From: Helicobacteraceae bacterium
GTDB lineage: Bacteria; Campylobacterota; Campylobacteria; Campylobacterales; Sulfurimonadaceae
Length of the DNA: 23,405 bases
Direction: 5' to 3'
Assembly (NCBI GenBank): GCA_947497635.1
Contig: CANMHZ010000005.1
Span: 1-23,405, forward strand
Notes under the pieces: model-generated
Databases searched by the model: none
Seen by the model: the letters and a program-made list of their open reading frames with translations, nothing else
Told to the model about the DNA's origin: nothing
Shown: positions 15,655 through 22,277 of the stretch, one piece after another
Numbering within the stretch: position 1 is the stretch's first letter
Layout of the letters: each line of letters opens with the position of its first letter
Made by a program: the position numbers and the translations under genes

Positions 15655-16260
15655 TTAAACTTTTGGAGCTGGATAAAGCACTTTAATTGCCTCAACAAAC
15701 TGCTCACACTCTTTTTGTAAATGTTTGAGATTTTGAGAATTATCAATCACCCATGTGGCACGATCTTTTTTCTCTTCAATATCCATCTGAGTTTCGATAC
15801 GACGCAAGGACTCTTCACGTGAGAAACCATTACGTTTCATAAATCGCTCTAGTTGTACCTCTTTTGGGGTGTAGACGACAACACAGTGTTCGATTGGATA
15901 GGAGGAGGTTTCGAAAAAAAGGGGGATGTCGATGAGGTAGGGGTATTTGAGACGGTCTTGCTTTTCGCTTGCCTCTTCAATAGCGGCGCGAATTTTGGGG
16001 TGTAAAAATGTTTCGAGCTCTTTTTTCGCGTCGGGATTTGAGAAGATTTTTTGACCTAAAAGGGGGCGATTGACTTTGGAACCAGTCACATATTCAGTCC
16101 CAAAATGTTCTCCTACCCACGAGGCGTTTTCATCCAATAGTCGGTGAGAAATCGCATCGGCATCAATAATACGTAAACCGTTCAATCCCATCAACGAGGC
16201 AACCGTACTTTTACCCGTCGCAATCCCTCCCGTGAGGGCGATAGCGTATTCATACGCCAT
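15655..16260 (-). CDS. coaE: Dephospho-CoA kinase
   Basis: A protein of 201 residues from the ATG at 16260 (MAYEYAIALTGG). It performs the last step of coenzyme A synthesis, ATP-dependent phosphorylation of dephospho-CoA. The P-loop GGIATGKST is at residues 11-19, followed by DADAISHRLL, and DIPLFFE in the CoA domain. A longer frame from 16335 only reads into the upstream gene. The ATG overlaps the stop of the SpeE-like gene by one base (TAATG), so translation is coupled. It is an operon with dapF. Confidence 0.95.
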   Translation of the reverse strand: MAYEYAIALTGGIATGKSTVASLMGLNGLRIIDADAISHRLLDENASWVGEHFGTEYVTGSKVNRPLLGQKIFSNPDAKKELETFLHPKIRAAIEEASEKQDRLKYPYLIDIPLFFETSSYPIEHCVVVYTPKEVQLERFMKRNGFSREESLRRIETQMDIEEKKDRATWVIDNSQNLKHLQKECEQFVEAIKVLYPAPKV

Positions 16261-16814
16261 TAGTTGCGGATGATGCCGAGGTAGTTTTTGCGAATGTATT
16301 GCGGCATTGCAAAAACTGCCGAATGGACATCGCAATTATAAAATTGTTGCCCTTCGAGCAAATCGCTTCGTTGCAAGATAATATCAGCCGTCGGATGATA
16401 CTCTTTGGAACATAACAGTAATGTTGCACCATTTCCATCATAATAAGGCATTATAATTTTGAAATAATTTCCCAAAATTTGCATAAGGGTTGTATTATCG
16501 GCGATATTATCCAAATTAGGATGTTGCATTACCATTAATCCATCACCTTTTAAGAGACGATTGATGTGGGCAATGACAGCAGCATCTGCGGTGAGTGTAT
16601 CGACCAAAACAACATCGGCACTACTATCGTCCAAATCACGAAACGACTCCAAAAGGGTGCTACCGCTACAATTAGTTACAGTAGAATCACGGTAACGAGA
16701 AAGTTCTCCCATTAAAAGATCACTGGAATCACTTGCAACGACGACATTCGTCGGTAATTTATGGGTACACAAAGCAACGTGAACCATCATTTCGGGATAA
16801 ATAAATGTTTTCAT
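16260..16814 (-). CDS. SpeE-like (spermidine synthase-related) protein lacking the N-terminal domain
   Basis: A protein of 184 residues. From memory it aligns with the C-terminal two thirds of Helicobacter pylori SpeE (about 262 residues), which also sits beside coaE: the end FYNCDVHSAVFAMPQYIRKNY matches the SpeE tail pattern YYNEDIHRAAFALP. The Rossmann-like methyltransferase fold fits VVVASDSS (24-31) and VLVDTLTADAAVI. The N-terminal beta domain of SpeE, about 65 residues, is missing, and an in-frame TAA lies nine codons upstream of the ATG, so the start is not simply misplaced. The gate-loop aspartates of true aminopropyltransferases (DSxDP) are not preserved in that form. Enzymatic activity as spermidine synthase is therefore doubtful. 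It is the first gene of the operon with coaE and dapF. Confidence 0.75.
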   Translation of the reverse strand: MKTFIYPEMMVHVALCTHKLPTNVVVASDSSDLLMGELSRYRDSTVTNCSGSTLLESFRDLDDSSADVVLVDTLTADAAVIAHINRLLKGDGLMVMQHPNLDNIADNTTLMQILGNYFKIIMPYYDGNGATLLLCSKEYHPTADIILQRSDLLEGQQFYNCDVHSAVFAMPQYIRKNYLGIIRN

Positions 16815-16848
16815 CTGATTAAACTCTTTACTGGGTTAATTTTGAGCG

Positions 16849-16858
16849 ATTGTAACAC
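16849..16858 (-). promoter_or_regulatory. Extended -10 promoter for the SpeE-like/coaE/dapF operon
   Basis: On the minus strand this reads GTGTTACAAT: a TG extension directly before the -10 hexamer TACAAT (16849-16854), 34 bases upstream of the ATG at 16814. The same ten bases occur before the haem-protein operon at 19619-19628. No strong -35 is seen. Confidence 0.45.
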
Positions 16859-16973
16859 GTAGAGATTAAACCGCATTGAAACCACTAATGATGGGGTGTA
16901 TGCTTAAGGATAAGGTCAAATTGTTTCACTATACTTTTGTCAAATTTTTATTATAAAAAAAGGATATGAGATT

Positions 16974-17186
16974 ATGTGTGCTGAAAAAATACAACGTTTC
17001 TTAATGGCAATTGTTCTGACGGTGGCGATGGTGCTGTTTGCCAGTAACCAAATGCTTTATGCAATGATCCTTCAAACGCTGGTGGTTGTTATGGTTATCG
17101 TATGGGCAATATTTGACTTTTGCCCTTCATTATGGATATTTGCCAAACTGTTTGGTCATTGTTCTTCAAAAAACCCTTCAAAATAA
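16974..17186 (+). CDS. Small two-helix membrane protein, DUF2892-like
   Basis: A protein of 70 residues starting MCAEKIQRFLMAIVL, with two hydrophobic helices (about 9-26 and 28-48) followed by FDFCPSLWIFAKLFGHC. The two-helix plus CP...LFG ending resembles the small inner-membrane DUF2892 (YgaP-type membrane segment) family, but this is only a visual likeness. AAGGAT lies nine bases before the ATG (16960-16965), which supports translation. It precedes purM by 60 bp on the same strand. No function can be given. Confidence 0.7.
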   Translation: MCAEKIQRFLMAIVLTVAMVLFASNQMLYAMILQTLVVVMVIVWAIFDFCPSLWIFAKLFGHCSSKNPSK

Positions 17187-17246
17187 CACTCCCCTAAAAG
17201 AAGATTGGTTATAATTCCCCCATTAAAATTAGGTGGGGAATTTCCA

Positions 17247-18242
17247 ATGAGCCAAATCAGCTACAAAGATGCCGGTGTCGATATTGATGCAGGCAACAGT
17301 TTCGTCGAAAACATCAAACCTCTCGTCAAATCGACTAAAATTCCCGGTGTACTTGGTGGAATCGGCTCATTTGCTGGGGCATTTGAACTTCCTGCGGGTT
17401 ACCGAGAACCCGTTATGCTTGCGGCAACAGACGGTGTCGGAACCAAGCTTAAGCTTGCGATTGATTCAGGGATTCACAACACAGTTGGAATCGATTTGGT
17501 TGCGATGTGTGTTAATGATTTGATCTGTAACTTCGGAACCCCCTCTTTTTTCCTCGATTATTATGCAACGGGCAAACTTGATGTCAAAGCTGCAACGGCA
17601 GTGGTAAGCGGAATCGCGGCAGGGTGTATTGAATCTGAATGTGCCCTTATCGGTGGCGAGACAGCAGAGATGCCGGGAATGTACCACAGTGACGATTATG
17701 ATCTTGCAGGGTTTGCGGTAGGCATCGGTGAGAAAAGCGAACTTGATCGCACCGCTCATGTCAATGCAGGGGATATTTTAGTGGCACTGCCGAGTTCAGG
17801 TCTTCACTCCAACGGTTTCTCATTGGCACGTAAAGTCCTTTTTGAAAAAATGGGGATGAAATTTGAAGACGAGTTTGAAGGGAAACCACTCATTGATACC
17901 TTACTGACTCCGACTCGTATTTATGTGAAAACTTTTAAAGCGCTCAAAGATAAAATCCAAGCTCTTGCCCATATCACAGGTGGTGGGATTGTTGAAAATC
18001 TCCCTCGTGTACTCCCGGAGGGGATGCGTGCGGTCATCACCGAATCCTCTATTCGTGTTCTCCCTATCTATGAATTGATGGCTCCACATATACAGCGCAG
18101 TGAAATGTTCCGTGCGTTCAATATGGGTGTTGGGATGATTTTGGTCGTTAAATCTGAAAATGTTGATGCTGTTTTGAGTGCTACGGATGGGTATGTGATT
18201 GGGCATCTTGAAGTAGGGGTACGCGAGGCGGTACTTGTCTGA
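17247..18242 (+). CDS. purM: Phosphoribosylformylglycinamidine cyclo-ligase (AIR synthase)
   Basis: A protein of 331 residues, fifth step of de novo purine synthesis (FGAM to AIR, using ATP). Family motifs are DGVGTKLKLA (about 62-71), VAMCVNDLICNFGTPSFFLDYYATGKL, IGGETAEMPGMY and HITGGGIVENLPRVLP. The start at 17247 is chosen because AGGTGG lies ten bases upstream (17231-17236) and the protein then begins MSQISYKDAGVDIDAGN like its relatives; an open frame from 17205 adds 14 unlikely residues. It ends just before a strong terminator hairpin. Confidence 0.97.
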   Translation: MSQISYKDAGVDIDAGNSFVENIKPLVKSTKIPGVLGGIGSFAGAFELPAGYREPVMLAATDGVGTKLKLAIDSGIHNTVGIDLVAMCVNDLICNFGTPSFFLDYYATGKLDVKAATAVVSGIAAGCIESECALIGGETAEMPGMYHSDDYDLAGFAVGIGEKSELDRTAHVNAGDILVALPSSGLHSNGFSLARKVLFEKMGMKFEDEFEGKPLIDTLLTPTRIYVKTFKALKDKIQALAHITGGGIVENLPRVLPEGMRAVITESSIRVLPIYELMAPHIQRSEMFRAFNMGVGMILVVKSENVDAVLSATDGYVIGHLEVGVREAVLV

Positions 18243-18246
18243 TTCT

Positions 18247-18283
18247 AAATTCTGTCTTGTTTTAAAGGCAGAATTTATATTTC
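18247..18283 (+). terminator. Rho-independent terminator after purM
   Basis: A hairpin starting four bases past the purM stop. The arms at 18247-18258 and 18265-18276 give 12 pairs including one G-T, with a six-base loop, followed by a T-rich tail (tatatttctctc). It separates purM from the haem-sensor cyclase. Confidence 0.75.
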
Positions 18284-18314
18284 TCTCTTGATAGTTAACA
18301 AATAAGGGTTGGAA

Positions 18315-19568
18315 ATGGTGCTGAAGAATAGCCGGATTTTACTTATCTTAGGTTTCTTGCTTTTAAGCGGTTACGCTATTATCGGAAGTGCCCTTTACGA
18401 ATACACACACAACTATGCAGTAGATCAGAATAAGAAAAAGCTGGATCAACTTTTATTGAATCAGCGTGCCTTGCATAGCTACCTTGAAGATCATCTGAAG
18501 CCCGTTATTTATCAACTCAAAAAAGAGGGGAAACTTTATGACGGATTTTTTAATCCCAAAGTGCTCTCCTTCACCTATATCGCCAGAGGTATCCATGGTC
18601 ATCTGAATATACTGCGCGAAGAAAATAATATTACTCAAATTTATTACAAGCTTGCTACCGATAACCCTCGAAATATTCTGAATAAAGCGAACCCCGAAGA
18701 GCTTAAAATTCTTAATCAATTTCGACACAATCCCTCTCTCAAAGAGTACAGTCAAGTGATTGAGAAAAATACTCACAGCTATATTTATTATGCGATGCCA
18801 ATTGAGCCCAATAAAGCATCGTGCATGAAATGCCACTCAACGCCCGAGAAAGCACCTCAAGAATTACTTCAGCAATATGGAAAAATAGCTGGTTTTGGAG
18901 AAAAAGAGGGAGCTGTTCGTGCTATGATCTCACTTAAAATGCCATTTGATGACGAACTTGCAGAAGCCAATCATATTTTTCTCCTTATTATGGCTATTCT
19001 GGCTCTCTTTCTCGTTATTTTATTCGGCGTTATTATCTATTTTGTACGGCAACTCGATAAAAAACAGCAAATTATCGAAGAAAAAAATAAAACTCTCTCC
19101 ATCCTGGCAGAACTTGATGGTCTAACTGGCGTTTACAATAGACGAAGTTTTGATAGTGATCTGAGTAATGAAATTTCTGATCAATCTCTTGTTCTCATAA
19201 TGTTCGATATTGATTATTTTAAAAAGATTAATGATACCTATGGTCATCAGGCTGGGGATATGGTTCTCAAACAGTTATCCGCTCTCGTTCGTAGCAATCT
19301 CAGAGAATCGGATCAACTCTACCGCATCGGAGGGGAAGAGTTTGTCATCCTCACGCATGAGCGTAATCTTGAAGATATTGAACACGTAGCGAGTCGTCTT
19401 CTCCTAATAGTAGCTGAGTACGATTTTGAAATCGGCCAAGCGGTTCATATTAGTGCTGGAATTGCTTTTCGTACTGATTCAGACACACCTGATACTCTTT
19501 TCAAGCGAGCGGATGAAGCCCTTTATGAAGCGAAAGAATCGGGACGAAATCGATACGTTATTCGCTAA
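18315..19568 (+). CDS. DUF3365 (Tll0287-like) c-haem sensor diguanylate cyclase
   Basis: A protein of 417 residues from the ATG at 18315, with AAGG seven bases upstream; a TTG two codons earlier is less likely. Transmembrane helix 1 (about 8-28) is followed by a periplasmic DUF3365 domain (about 40-212) with the signature KLATDNPRN and the c-type haem site CMKCH (C170, C173, H174). Transmembrane helix 2 (220-244), a short coiled linker (247-265) and a GGDEF domain (about 266-417) complete it. The active site is GGEEF (339-343), with an RxxD inhibitory site (RESD) five residues before it. It should make cyclic-di-GMP in response to redox state or a gas/ligand at the haem; the signal is inference. 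It is preceded by a terminator and followed by its own 97-bp gap, so it is probably transcribed alone. Confidence 0.94.
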   Translation: MVLKNSRILLILGFLLLSGYAIIGSALYEYTHNYAVDQNKKKLDQLLLNQRALHSYLEDHLKPVIYQLKKEGKLYDGFFNPKVLSFTYIARGIHGHLNILREENNITQIYYKLATDNPRNILNKANPEELKILNQFRHNPSLKEYSQVIEKNTHSYIYYAMPIEPNKASCMKCHSTPEKAPQELLQQYGKIAGFGEKEGAVRAMISLKMPFDDELAEANHIFLLIMAILALFLVILFGVIIYFVRQLDKKQQIIEEKNKTLSILAELDGLTGVYNRRSFDSDLSNEISDQSLVLIMFDIDYFKKINDTYGHQAGDMVLKQLSALVRSNLRESDQLYRIGGEEFVILTHERNLEDIEHVASRLLLIVAEYDFEIGQAVHISAGIAFRTDSDTPDTLFKRADEALYEAKESGRNRYVIR

Positions 19569-19618
19569 AGAGTAAATTGACATACGAAAGATTTCAACTG
19601 ACAGTATTAGTCTAAGCT

Positions 19619-19628
19619 GTGTTACAAT
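19619..19628 (+). promoter_or_regulatory. Extended -10 promoter for the haem-protein/tamAB operon
   Basis: GTGTTACAAT: TG extension (19620-19621) and -10 TACAAT (19623-19628), with a possible -35 CTGACA at 19598-19603 (19-bp spacer). It lies 37 bases before the ATG at 19666, which also has AAGGA at 19653-19657. The same ten bases precede the SpeE-like operon on the other strand. Confidence 0.5.
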
Positions 19629-19665
19629 AGCCCTTGCTTATATCTTTAGTTCAAGGATTATTACT

Positions 19666-20109
19666 ATGAAACCCTCTTTTAAAACGGTAGCGATCAGCTC
19701 ACTTGTGGTGTTCGCTGCACTTCAGTTCGTACCGTATGGAAAAAATCACACTAATCCTCCTATTATTAGCGAACCCCAATGGGATTCACCTCGCACCAAA
19801 GAGCTCTTTACGAATGCGTGTGCCAACTGCCACTCGCATGAGACAAAGTATCCATGGTACAGCAATATCGCCCCTGTATCGTGGCTTCTGGCACGTGATG
19901 TAGATGAGGGGCGTGAACATTTTAATGTCTCAGCGTGGGGTGCTCAGACAAAGAATAAAGGAAAAGATGCCGCCGAGGAAGTTCGTGAGGGTGCGATGCC
20001 ACCATGGTTTTATCTCCCTACCCATCCTGAAGCAAAACTAAGTGCTAGTGAAAAACAAGAGCTCATCAGCGGTTTTGAAAAAACATTCGGGAAAGAGGAA
20101 GAGAAGTAG
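19666..20109 (+). CDS. Haem-binding domain (Haem_bd type) c-type cytochrome-like protein
   Basis: A protein of 147 residues with an N-terminal membrane anchor or signal segment (about 6-24) and one c-type haem site, CANCH (C52, C55, H56). The family-like stretch [32 protein letters not shown] (60-91) follows, and GAMPPWFY supplies M111, a plausible second axial ligand. This matches the Haem_bd family (PF14376), small periplasmic haem proteins of unclear role, perhaps electron transfer. It is the first gene of a run with two-base spacing to the next gene. Next to it upstream is another CxxCH protein, the sensor cyclase. Confidence 0.87.
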   Translation: MKPSFKTVAISSLVVFAALQFVPYGKNHTNPPIISEPQWDSPRTKELFTNACANCHSHETKYPWYSNIAPVSWLLARDVDEGREHFNVSAWGAQTKNKGKDAAEEVREGAMPPWFYLPTHPEAKLSASEKQELISGFEKTFGKEEEK

Positions 20110-20111
20110 TA

Positions 20112-20558
20112 ATGTCCTATAAGGAATGGTTCGATGAGCACGGACTCAAACACCGTGCCATAATCGAAAAACTGACCCATCTTAGTGATTCCGAGGTGAT
20201 AGAGTATTTTCGGTTTGAGAATATGGTAGTTAATGAAACAGATTTTTGCCTCCTTTATAGTGAAAATAAAAAATGTCACGATATGGCTGAGCTCAATTGC
20301 TACCTTTGTGCCTGTCCCTATTTTCGGTTTAACGATCAAGGGTTCAAAAAAGAAGAAGAAAAGACCCTTTTTAGTACCTGTTCCATCGAAAGCCCTGATG
20401 GTGAGCCTTACATTAGCGAATTTGCCATACATCAAAACTGTGCAGGGTGCCTCATTCCCCACCGTGAGAGCATTATCCGCAAAGTATTTGATCGTAATTG
20501 GTTTACTATTATGAAAGAGGTTCCCTCGATTACCTCGACTACGCAATTGTTAGGGTAA
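20112..20558 (+). CDS. Eight-cysteine conserved-looking protein of unknown function
   Basis: A protein of 148 residues with no signal peptide or membrane segment, so cytoplasmic. I do not recognise a named family. It has cysteines at 46, 55, 63, 66, 68, 90, 110 and 113, with pairs CxxCxC (63-68) and CxxC (110-113), and histidines at 56, 107 and 117. CACPYFRF and HQNCAGCLIPHR look like metal-binding corners. The spacing suggests one or two Zn or Fe-S sites (inference). It starts two bases after the stop of the haem-binding gene, so it is co-transcribed and perhaps functionally linked, and lies 30 bp before tamA. Confidence 0.85.
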   Translation: MSYKEWFDEHGLKHRAIIEKLTHLSDSEVIEYFRFENMVVNETDFCLLYSENKKCHDMAELNCYLCACPYFRFNDQGFKKEEEKTLFSTCSIESPDGEPYISEFAIHQNCAGCLIPHRESIIRKVFDRNWFTIMKEVPSITSTTQLLG

Positions 20559-20588
20559 AATAACACTACCAATCTTTTAAGGGTCACA

Positions 20589-22277
20589 ATGCGAATACTT
20601 TTCCTCCTTGTCGCATTGTCTCTTTCTCTCTTTTGTAAACCCTTGCCGCTCCTTTTTTCCGGTAATAAGAAAATGTCTTCGAGCGATCTCTATACTACTT
20701 TGGGGCTTCGTCTCCCCTATGCCATCGAAATGTGGGAAAATAAACCGTCCATTGAACCGATTCTTGTCTCCCAAAGCGTGACGACACTTACCGGTTATTA
20801 TCGCTCTCTTGGCTATTTTGAAGCCAAAATTACCCCTGATGAGACCAATGAATCTATTACTTTTGTTATCCAAGAAAATAGCCCTGTAGCCGTTAGTGAC
20901 ATTCAGATCAATAGTCCTCTTGATATTCACAAAGTGATAGATCTGGAAGAGGGTGATTTGTTTGATCAAGAAAAATTCACCAGCACGAAAACAAAAATAA
21001 AGAAACAATATTACGCAGCAGGCTTTTGTAATGCAACCTTTAATACCAAAGCATGGATTGATACTCAAGAGCACGAAGCGCATCTGTTGTTTGAAGCTAC
21101 CCCGAATGAACGGTGTACTTTTGGTCCCATCATCGCCGCGTCTACCCCTAATATCGACGGAAATCTCACCGCTTCTATGCTCCGCTTCAAAGAGGGAGAC
21201 CCCTACACTCTCGAAGCAATTCAACGAAGCTATGAGACCCTCTATGTGCAGGAGGCAATCGCACGGGCAACGATCAATGATACCGACCGAAATGGAAGTA
21301 TTGTCCCCATTACATTGGGGATTGAAGAAGTAGAGAAGCCTATACGATTTACAACAGGGTTAGGATACAGCACCGATCAAGGCTTTGGTGCTCAAATGGG
21401 GATAAAACATCGTAATTTCTTAGGAAATATGAAAACACTCTCTCTCGATGCCAAATACACGCAAATCAAAGAGAGTGCTTCCGCACAGCTTTCTATTCCG
21501 TTATGGGATCACCTCTCGGCACACGGTGAAGTAGGATACGTCAACGAGCAATTTCAGGGGTATCGTTCTCAAAGTGTTTTTGAGAAACTAACCCTTAAGC
21601 ACCAAAACATCCCAACGTCTCTGCTTGCGGCGGTTCTTGTTGATCAAGCCAAAACCTACCATAGTGATAATGCTGAAGCATTTCCTGAGAGTAATTTATT
21701 CGTTATCTCTCCGATTATGGAATTTAACCGTGATACCCGTGACAAACTTCTGGAACCCTCCAAAGGAAATTGGGTTAATGCCAAAGTGCAAGGGTCACTT
21801 CTCTCCTCTTTTTCCGATGCAACTTATTTCAAAACTATTCTTTCAGGTGCACATATTGAGAGTTTTGGTGAACATGTTATCGCTGCACGAATACATTGGG
21901 GGGTATTACGTACTTACGAGGGAGCAGTCCCTAGTTACTACCGTTTTTATGCTGGGGGGATGAATTCCAACCGAGCGTATACGTATCGTGCTTTGGGTCC
22001 CAAAGATATGAATGGTGATCCACTAGGATTTAATTCTCTTCTTGAGGGGACATTGGAATACCGTTTCCCTATTTACGCTCAAATACGAGGGGTCATTTTT
22101 AGTGACCTCACTTATGGCTCCAACAACTATATTCCCGATTATCAGCTCCCCTATTGGGGCGTAGGAGGAGGATTGCGTTATGTTACCCCAATTGGTCCTA
22201 TTTCGATTGATGTGGGTGCTAATCCTCACAATTTTGGACAACATGCAATCCAGTTTCGAATAGGAGAACTGTTTTGA
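20589..22277 (+). CDS. tamA: Omp85-family outer-membrane assembly protein, TamA-like
   Basis: A protein of 562 residues with a signal peptide (about 1-17), POTRA-like domains up to about residue 250 (SVTTLTGYYRSLGYFEAKI; KIKKQYYAAGFCNA), and a C-terminal beta barrel of alternating strands ending in F (FRIGELF). TamA has about this length with three POTRA domains, shorter than BamA. The loop-6 motif, VRGF/Y in most Omp85 proteins, reads NRAY here, keeping the arginine (R462). It works with TamB to insert or export outer-membrane proteins and to move phospholipids. The partner gene overlaps its stop, which supports the TamA call over BamA. Confidence 0.87.
   Translation: MRILFLLVALSLSLFCKPLPLLFSGNKKMSSSDLYTTLGLRLPYAIEMWENKPSIEPILVSQSVTTLTGYYRSLGYFEAKITPDETNESITFVIQENSPVAVSDIQINSPLDIHKVIDLEEGDLFDQEKFTSTKTKIKKQYYAAGFCNATFNTKAWIDTQEHEAHLLFEATPNERCTFGPIIAASTPNIDGNLTASMLRFKEGDPYTLEAIQRSYETLYVQEAIARATINDTDRNGSIVPITLGIEEVEKPIRFTTGLGYSTDQGFGAQMGIKHRNFLGNMKTLSLDAKYTQIKESASAQLSIPLWDHLSAHGEVGYVNEQFQGYRSQSVFEKLTLKHQNIPTSLLAAVLVDQAKTYHSDNAEAFPESNLFVISPIMEFNRDTRDKLLEPSKGNWVNAKVQGSLLSSFSDATYFKTILSGAHIESFGEHVIAARIHWGVLRTYEGAVPSYYRFYAGGMNSNRAYTYRALGPKDMNGDPLGFNSLLEGTLEYRFPIYAQIRGVIFSDLTYGSNNYIPDYQLPYWGVGGGLRYVTPIGPISIDVGANPHNFGQHAIQFRIGELF
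22262..22276 (+). promoter_or_regulatory. Ribosome site and TTG start deciding tamB
   Basis: AGGAG at 22262-22266 lies seven bases before TTG at 22274-22276, inside the last codons of tamA. The TTG overlaps the tamA TGA as TTGA. The next in-frame ATG is some 30 codons later, inside the hydrophobic helix, so TTG is the likely start. Confidence 0.7.

Noticed and set aside
16261..16335. Longer CoaE start (226 residues)
   Set aside because: The extra residues are the upstream SpeE-like gene in another frame; the TAATG junction at 16260 marks the coupled start.
17205..17246. Longer PurM start with 14 extra residues
   Set aside because: The ribosome site at 17231-17236 fits the ATG at 17247, and PurM proteins begin at that point.
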